Position numbers and translations under genes: made by a program | In this document: one piece after another, positions 39,157-43,306 of the stretch | Layout: every line of letters begins with the position of its first letter | How positions within the stretch are numbered: the first letter of the stretch is position 1 | Assembly (NCBI GenBank): GCA_002416505.1 | Contig: DIAM01000020.1 | Location: 322,884-366,189, forward strand | Source of the DNA: Gammaproteobacteria bacterium UBA5078 | GTDB taxonomy: Bacteria; Pseudomonadota; Gammaproteobacteria; Pseudomonadales; Pseudohongiellaceae | Length of the DNA: 43,306 nucleotides | Direction: 5' to 3' | Notes under the pieces: model-generated | Databases searched by the model: none | Seen by the model: only the letters and a program-made list of their open reading frames with translations | What the model was told of the DNA's origin: nothing

Positions 39157-39532
39157 GTCATTTACTCGGTGGAATTAACGAATGAGGCGGTCTTTGACTC
39201 GCCTATTGAGGGGCACACTTTCACACATTTTTGCTTGAAATTGAAGATGCTGATGACCTAGCGATCAAATCTCTAATATTCGCTCACAATTTACCAGCCT
39301 ATCGTCAACGCATCACCCCGCGTCGACCAGTGCGCTGCCAAGACTCAAGGCAGTTCGGACTATCCAATTCGCACGGCGCGACGCACAGGCTTCGTGGATG
39401 AACTAGTTCCGGCGAATAGCCTGCCCCTCGCGGCACTGCGGACCTTAAGTCCCTCCTTGTTTTTGCCAATTGCGGGGGTCATCTAGCTCACAACACAGAC
39501 AGGGCGATGCCCTGCCCGTGTTGCGCTCCAGG
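39157..39532. other. Intergenic region, promoter of the META gene and 3' end of the receptor
   Basis: These 376 bases contain a strong hairpin at 39491-39523 (listed separately) and the upstream region of the META-domain gene. I see no gene and no member of the repeat families. Confidence 0.5.
39491..39523 (-). terminator. Strong hairpin downstream of the large TonB receptor
   Basis: CAACACAGACAGGGC pairs with GCCCTGCCCGTGTTG at 13 of 15 positions with a three-base loop (GAT). It starts ten bases past the receptor stop on the minus strand. No T-run follows, so the terminator call is moderate. Confidence 0.5.
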
Positions 39533-42430
39533 TCAGAGGCCTGGCGTCCAATCCACGGATACCCAGTACTGGCGGCCCCAAGGGGTAGACAGGCGGGATT
39601 CGAAGCCACCCAGAATGGGCAGCCTCTGTGGTCGACGATCAAACACATTATTCACGCCGATACTCGCAGTGATCTCACTGTTGAAGAAGTCTTCGAACGT
39701 ATAGGCATAGCGAGCGTTGACACGAGTCTCGGCCTCGATGATGCCACCCGGCGGGGCGGTCCAGCCGTCGCCATAGTTATCATAGACTCGATCGTCGTAA
39801 TCCACGTCACTCCAATAATTGGCACTCACCGACGCGCTCTGGCTGCCCATGAACCAATTCACGCGTAGATTCGCCTTAGTGGAAGGCAATGGCGGCGCAA
39901 TGCCGGAGTTTGCGTTCTGGTTACCGAGCGCCTCGGTCACACCACCAGTCAGGTCTTCATAATCGTAGCGATTGAAGTAGGTAGCCGACAGGGAGGTTGA
40001 GAACGTTCCCCAGTCGCTAGTAGAGAACGTATAGTCTACCTTCGCATCGAACAGGTCGATCCACACAGAGCTGATATTTGCCGCCTGACGATAGATTCGA
40101 TCCAGAGAGAAATCAGAGAAGCGATCTACCGGATTACCAGCGCCACGCGAGGCGTACCATGCTTGCGCGGCCTGTCGCGAGGCGGACCCCGGAGTCGGGT
40201 CATAGGAGCCGGCCCCTATGCCGGTCGCAGCTAACATGGTCTGAAACTCGAACTCCACTGTGTCTTGCTCGGTCAGGGTGCGAATGCGATCGACATATTC
40301 GATCTCCTGATAGTCCAAGCTCAAACGCAAGCCATCCAAACTTCCTTGCGGCTCCCAGGTGAAGCCAATATTCTGGATTGTGGATGTTTCTGGCTTCAGG
40401 CTCGGATTGCCCGATTCGCAGCGCGTGCTGCCAGTCATCGGGCTGCCAGTGAATGGATCGGTTCCAGAGAAAGTTTCGAGGCAGTTTTCATTCTTCACGA
40501 ATGGACGCGACTGAGTAGGTGTCGGTGCTAAGAAGCTTTCTCCCCAAGATGCTCGCAGTGCCAGAGTAGGCAGTGCCTCCCAGCGTACGGATACCTTAGG
40601 AGTGGTCGCATCTAAACCGAAGTCTGTGAACTGTTCATGACGAACGGCCAGCTGCACGTCCACGGTTTCAATGACCGGAAACTCCACCTCCACAAACACC
40701 GCGCGGACCTCGGAGAAATAGGCAGAATCGAACGGCAATGGGGAGCCAATGGCCGTGTTGTAATCATGTCCAATCGCATCCAACGGATTCGCATAGCCAT
40801 TCTCTTGGACATCCCGCCATTGATAGCCGAAGGCCATCGCCATTGGACCAGAAGGTAAATTGAACAATTCACCCGTCATCGTGGACTCGAAGATATCGAG
40901 ATAATCACGACTCTGCAGAATATTCGGGTCATTCTCGAAGATCCAATCAGTCAATTCCTGCGAGTTGTCGGTGACGCCTTGCTGGAAGAAGGGTGAGCGG
41001 GGATCGGCAGATCCAAAGGGGTTCCAATATTCGTTGCCATTGGGACCACCTTGACCTGCGAGGGCCAATTGTAGCTTGCCCAGATGGATGGCATAGGAGT
41101 CACCCATCACCTTGCGCTCGGCCCTAGAGAAGTACGTATAGCCACTCCATGTATCGGACATTTCATAGGAGGCATTGAGCTTCACAGCATTATTACCGGT
41201 GTGGGTTTCGAAAGTACGCGAGCCCGAGGAGTCGTTGATATGACTGGGCCGGTGCGTATACATCTCGGTGATCATGCGCCAGTTATAAGGAGACACCTCT
41301 ACGCCCCAAGGGTTGGCTGGGTGATCGGCGCGAACCAACAACACACGCCGGTTATTGGTAGAGGTCGCCGTTGTCGACGTAGTACGCCCATCGGAGATTC
41401 GATAGGAATTATTCATGGTGAGATTGAAGGTTAGCCATTCTGCGGCCTCCCAGTTGAGGGAGTTATACAGATTATAGTTAGTGACCTCGGTGGAGTACGC
41501 AAATTGCTTTGTGTACTCGAATCGGCAGACAGTGCCATTGTTAGTCAGCACGCCGCTTGGGGTATTGAACCGACCTTGGCCGTGCGCCGGGTAGCCCTCG
41601 TTGAAGGTTCCGCAAGAAGGATCAACCATAGACGGCGACTTCTGTACCCCCCCGTGGAAGGCATAGAGGTTCAGTGTGGGGTCAGCACCGACGACCTCAC
41701 GCCATACACCTGGATTTCCGGAAGATGACGAGCCATTGTCTTTCGCCCACTCGCGGGGCCGCTCGTATTGCAGCAAGGGCGTCTTAGTGCGGGCATCGAA
41801 TGCGCCAACATAGCTGAGGCCATTGTCGAAACTACGCCCCCATACCATCGATGCACTGGACTCTTCGAATGTGTCCTCCTGATCTCGCTGCCACTGGGTG
41901 CGTGCGCGGAAGCCATCGAATTCGGTTAGCGGTATGATGTTGACCACGCCCGCCACAGCATCGGAGCCGTACAGAGCGGAACCACCGTCCAGTACGATCT
42001 CCATGCGATCTATGGCAATGTCGGGCAGCGCGTTAGTGATCGAGGGGTCGATTACTCGCACGCCATTGACCAGAGTCAATGTGCTGTTCTCACCAAGTCC
42101 ACGCAAATTAAAACTCGCGCCGACGGCGTCCTGAGCACCATCCTGAGAAGACAGAACATTGGCTACAACATCGGTGTTCTGGGTGTAGGTGAGATCGCGA
42201 ATGTAATTCGCCATACTCGGAGCACCAGATTCAAACAAATCTGTTGCAGTAACGGTGTTGACGTTTGAGTCTTGGGCAAAAGCGCTGTTCCTAATATAGG
42301 AACCGGTAACAACGACCTCTTCGATATCGTCTTCATCTTGTGCGAATACTGCAGTAGGCAAAGCGAACGAAGTAGCCAGACAAGCGTGAACAACAAGGCG
42401 CAGTTTTCCGCGTCGGGATAGGTTAGACAT
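39533..42430 (-). CDS. Large TonB-dependent outer-membrane receptor
   Basis: A 965-residue protein with a signal peptide (ending AVFAQ) and a TonB-box region IEEVVVTGSYIRN (about 36-48). A plug domain follows, with LRGLGENSTLTLVNGVRV and IEIVLDGGSALYGSDAVAGV-like signatures near residues 110-175 (the sequence reads MEIVLDGGSALYG). A long beta barrel completes the protein. It should import a large or scarce substrate across the outer membrane; the sequence does not say which. It lacks the copper signature of the other receptor. It ends in VDWTPGL, not the usual terminal aromatic residue. GGAGAAAGCAT precedes the ATG. Confidence 0.9.
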   Translation of the reverse strand: MSNLSRRGKLRLVVHACLATSFALPTAVFAQDEDDIEEVVVTGSYIRNSAFAQDSNVNTVTATDLFESGAPSMANYIRDLTYTQNTDVVANVLSSQDGAQDAVGASFNLRGLGENSTLTLVNGVRVIDPSITNALPDIAIDRMEIVLDGGSALYGSDAVAGVVNIIPLTEFDGFRARTQWQRDQEDTFEESSASMVWGRSFDNGLSYVGAFDARTKTPLLQYERPREWAKDNGSSSSGNPGVWREVVGADPTLNLYAFHGGVQKSPSMVDPSCGTFNEGYPAHGQGRFNTPSGVLTNNGTVCRFEYTKQFAYSTEVTNYNLYNSLNWEAAEWLTFNLTMNNSYRISDGRTTSTTATSTNNRRVLLVRADHPANPWGVEVSPYNWRMITEMYTHRPSHINDSSGSRTFETHTGNNAVKLNASYEMSDTWSGYTYFSRAERKVMGDSYAIHLGKLQLALAGQGGPNGNEYWNPFGSADPRSPFFQQGVTDNSQELTDWIFENDPNILQSRDYLDIFESTMTGELFNLPSGPMAMAFGYQWRDVQENGYANPLDAIGHDYNTAIGSPLPFDSAYFSEVRAVFVEVEFPVIETVDVQLAVRHEQFTDFGLDATTPKVSVRWEALPTLALRASWGESFLAPTPTQSRPFVKNENCLETFSGTDPFTGSPMTGSTRCESGNPSLKPETSTIQNIGFTWEPQGSLDGLRLSLDYQEIEYVDRIRTLTEQDTVEFEFQTMLAATGIGAGSYDPTPGSASRQAAQAWYASRGAGNPVDRFSDFSLDRIYRQAANISSVWIDLFDAKVDYTFSTSDWGTFSTSLSATYFNRYDYEDLTGGVTEALGNQNANSGIAPPLPSTKANLRVNWFMGSQSASVSANYWSDVDYDDRVYDNYGDGWTAPPGGIIEAETRVNARYAYTFEDFFNSEITASIGVNNVFDRRPQRLPILGGFESRLSTPWGRQYWVSVDWTPGL

Positions 42431-42861
42431 ATGCTTTCTCCAATTTTACCAAGGCGGTTTTATTAGAGTTTTTATCCGAGCTAGTGACTAATCAGAAAAG
42501 CCAAAAAATAAATGCTCGAAACTGGATTCGCAGTTCCTCACTTACTCATTCAGTCGTTTCAGCTAAGCACTGCGTACTACATCTCCCTCCGTTATGAGTG
42601 TTGCAAGCCAAAGTCTAGTTTCATTTAGTTAAAATTGCGAAACATTTTGTTGCAATTTTGGAATTTAACTCCGAGAATTACTTTGACGCGTAGAATAGGC
42701 GCAATAAATCCTTTCGAATTTATTCGAGGAGATTTATATAACGCAATTATTTACACAGGGTGTGCGGCTAGAATAATCGTACCGTAACTGCATGGCATAC
42801 GAGAAATAAACCATTAGTGACGAGTGCTGGGGGATATTAGAGAGAGCACGGCGGCGGGCAT
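42431..42861. other. AT-rich intergenic region upstream of the large receptor
   Basis: This 431-base gap lies between the ABC permease gene (ending at 42862) and the receptor start; both are on the minus strand. The AT-rich stretch at 42610-42740 may be the receptor promoter or part of the permease transcript end. No gene, repeat or riboswitch was recognised. Confidence 0.5.
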
Positions 42862-43306
42862 TCACATCAGCCAGCGTCTCTTCATCAACAGGTATGAGAA
42901 CAAGAACATCGCTGAGCCCAACACAATCAAGTAGATCCAATCGAAGCTCATGTCGGACAAGCTGGCGCTCTCCAGCAGTATAGCTTGTAGAGGCTTGTAC
43001 AGTTGATATGAAGGCAGCAAGGGGGCAACGGCAGTAAATTTTTCTGAAACATCAGACATCGCCGAAGGGAGCAGGTGGGGTAGATAGAAAATAACCCCAA
43101 GCGTTCTCGCGCTGGCCTGTGTGCGACAGAGAAAACCCAGAAATATCCCAAACGCACTAAAGCAGAAGCTACCCGCTAAAAGCAAGGCGATATAATCGAA
43201 CAGGTGTACAGCGCCGAATTTTCCTAACAAATGCAGGAAGAGCACCGCTGACAATATCAAAGACATTCCCAGGATCAATTTGGCTAGTAGCCATTGCACC
43301 TCGTTT
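42862..43306 (-). CDS. ABC-2-type transporter permease, partial (cut by window edge)
   Basis: The C-terminal ~148 residues of an inner-membrane permease; the frame stays open to the right edge, so the N-terminus lies outside the window. Visible are four hydrophobic segments: LILGMSLILSAVLFLHLLG, FDYIALLLAGSFCFSAFGIF, a conserved GVIFYLPHLLPSAMSD turn and a last helix (WIYLIVLGSAMFLFSYLL) with a short basic tail. The arrangement, with LPSYQLYKPLQAIL before the last helix, is that of ABC-2 exporters of drugs, lipids or polysaccharides. Its ATPase partner would be expected upstream, beyond the window. Confidence 0.75.
   Translation of the reverse strand, partial: NEVQWLLAKLILGMSLILSAVLFLHLLGKFGAVHLFDYIALLLAGSFCFSAFGIFLGFLCRTQASARTLGVIFYLPHLLPSAMSDVSEKFTAVAPLLPSYQLYKPLQAILLESASLSDMSFDWIYLIVLGSAMFLFSYLLMKRRWLM

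Noticed and set aside
39533..42430. Second receptor as part of a copper system
   Set aside because: No CxxxM/HxM pair in the expected plug and barrel positions, and no copper-related neighbours.

Overview
The window reads as a chromosomal stretch of a gammaproteobacterium, probably marine and aerobic. The reasons are an rdgC gene (a beta/gammaproteobacterial family), many Sec-exported and lipoprotein-type products, two TonB-dependent outer-membrane receptors, a three-PAS GGDEF-EAL protein, and short palindromic repeats of the kind mobilised by REP-associated transposases. The genus cannot be named from the sequence alone. No rRNA, complete tRNA, CRISPR array or intact transposase was seen.

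Layout. 1-4.6 kb: an exported endonuclease/exonuclease/phosphatase-fold protein, an NHL beta-propeller protein, a TPR protein and rdgC, with REP-like palindromes of two families in the gaps. 4.6-6.4 kb: a scar zone holding the tail of a PepSY-type membrane protein, an intact YgjP-like metallopeptidase, a frameshifted and internally deleted IS6-type transposase, and a Fic protein without its N-terminus. 6.6-11 kb: an exported M24 peptidase-like protein facing a pair of overlapping membrane-associated GTPase genes. 11-14 kb: an exported acidic-tailed protein, a RidA-family protein and an MDR oxidoreductase.

13.9-23.2 kb is the most distinctive part: a minus-strand copper locus. An OprC/NosA-type TonB receptor with the CxxxM and HxM copper signature is followed by an exported cytochrome c/PHM-like copper monooxygenase that keeps every expected copper ligand, a small exported protein ending with a Cys-Cys motif, two paralogous exported proteins of unknown function, and a redoxin/cytochrome c/PHM-like fusion whose copper ligands are largely lost. 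The receptor would bring copper into the periplasm, where the other products could use or handle it. The joint function is inferred, not known.

23.6-30 kb: a VTT-domain membrane protein, the PAS-GGDEF-EAL protein, a glutaredoxin fold without active-site cysteines, an MscS channel coupled to an exported HD-domain protein, and an exported alpha/beta hydrolase. 31-36.6 kb: an ion and stress group with a type IIA Ca2+-type P-ATPase, a universal stress protein and an NhaC-type antiporter. 36.8-43.3 kb: a DUF885 lipoprotein peptidase, a META-domain lipoprotein, a second large TonB receptor and an ABC permease cut by the window edge.

Three families of dispersed repeats thread the intergenic space. 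One forms hairpins exactly at gene ends, and in two genes it supplies the last codons and the stop.
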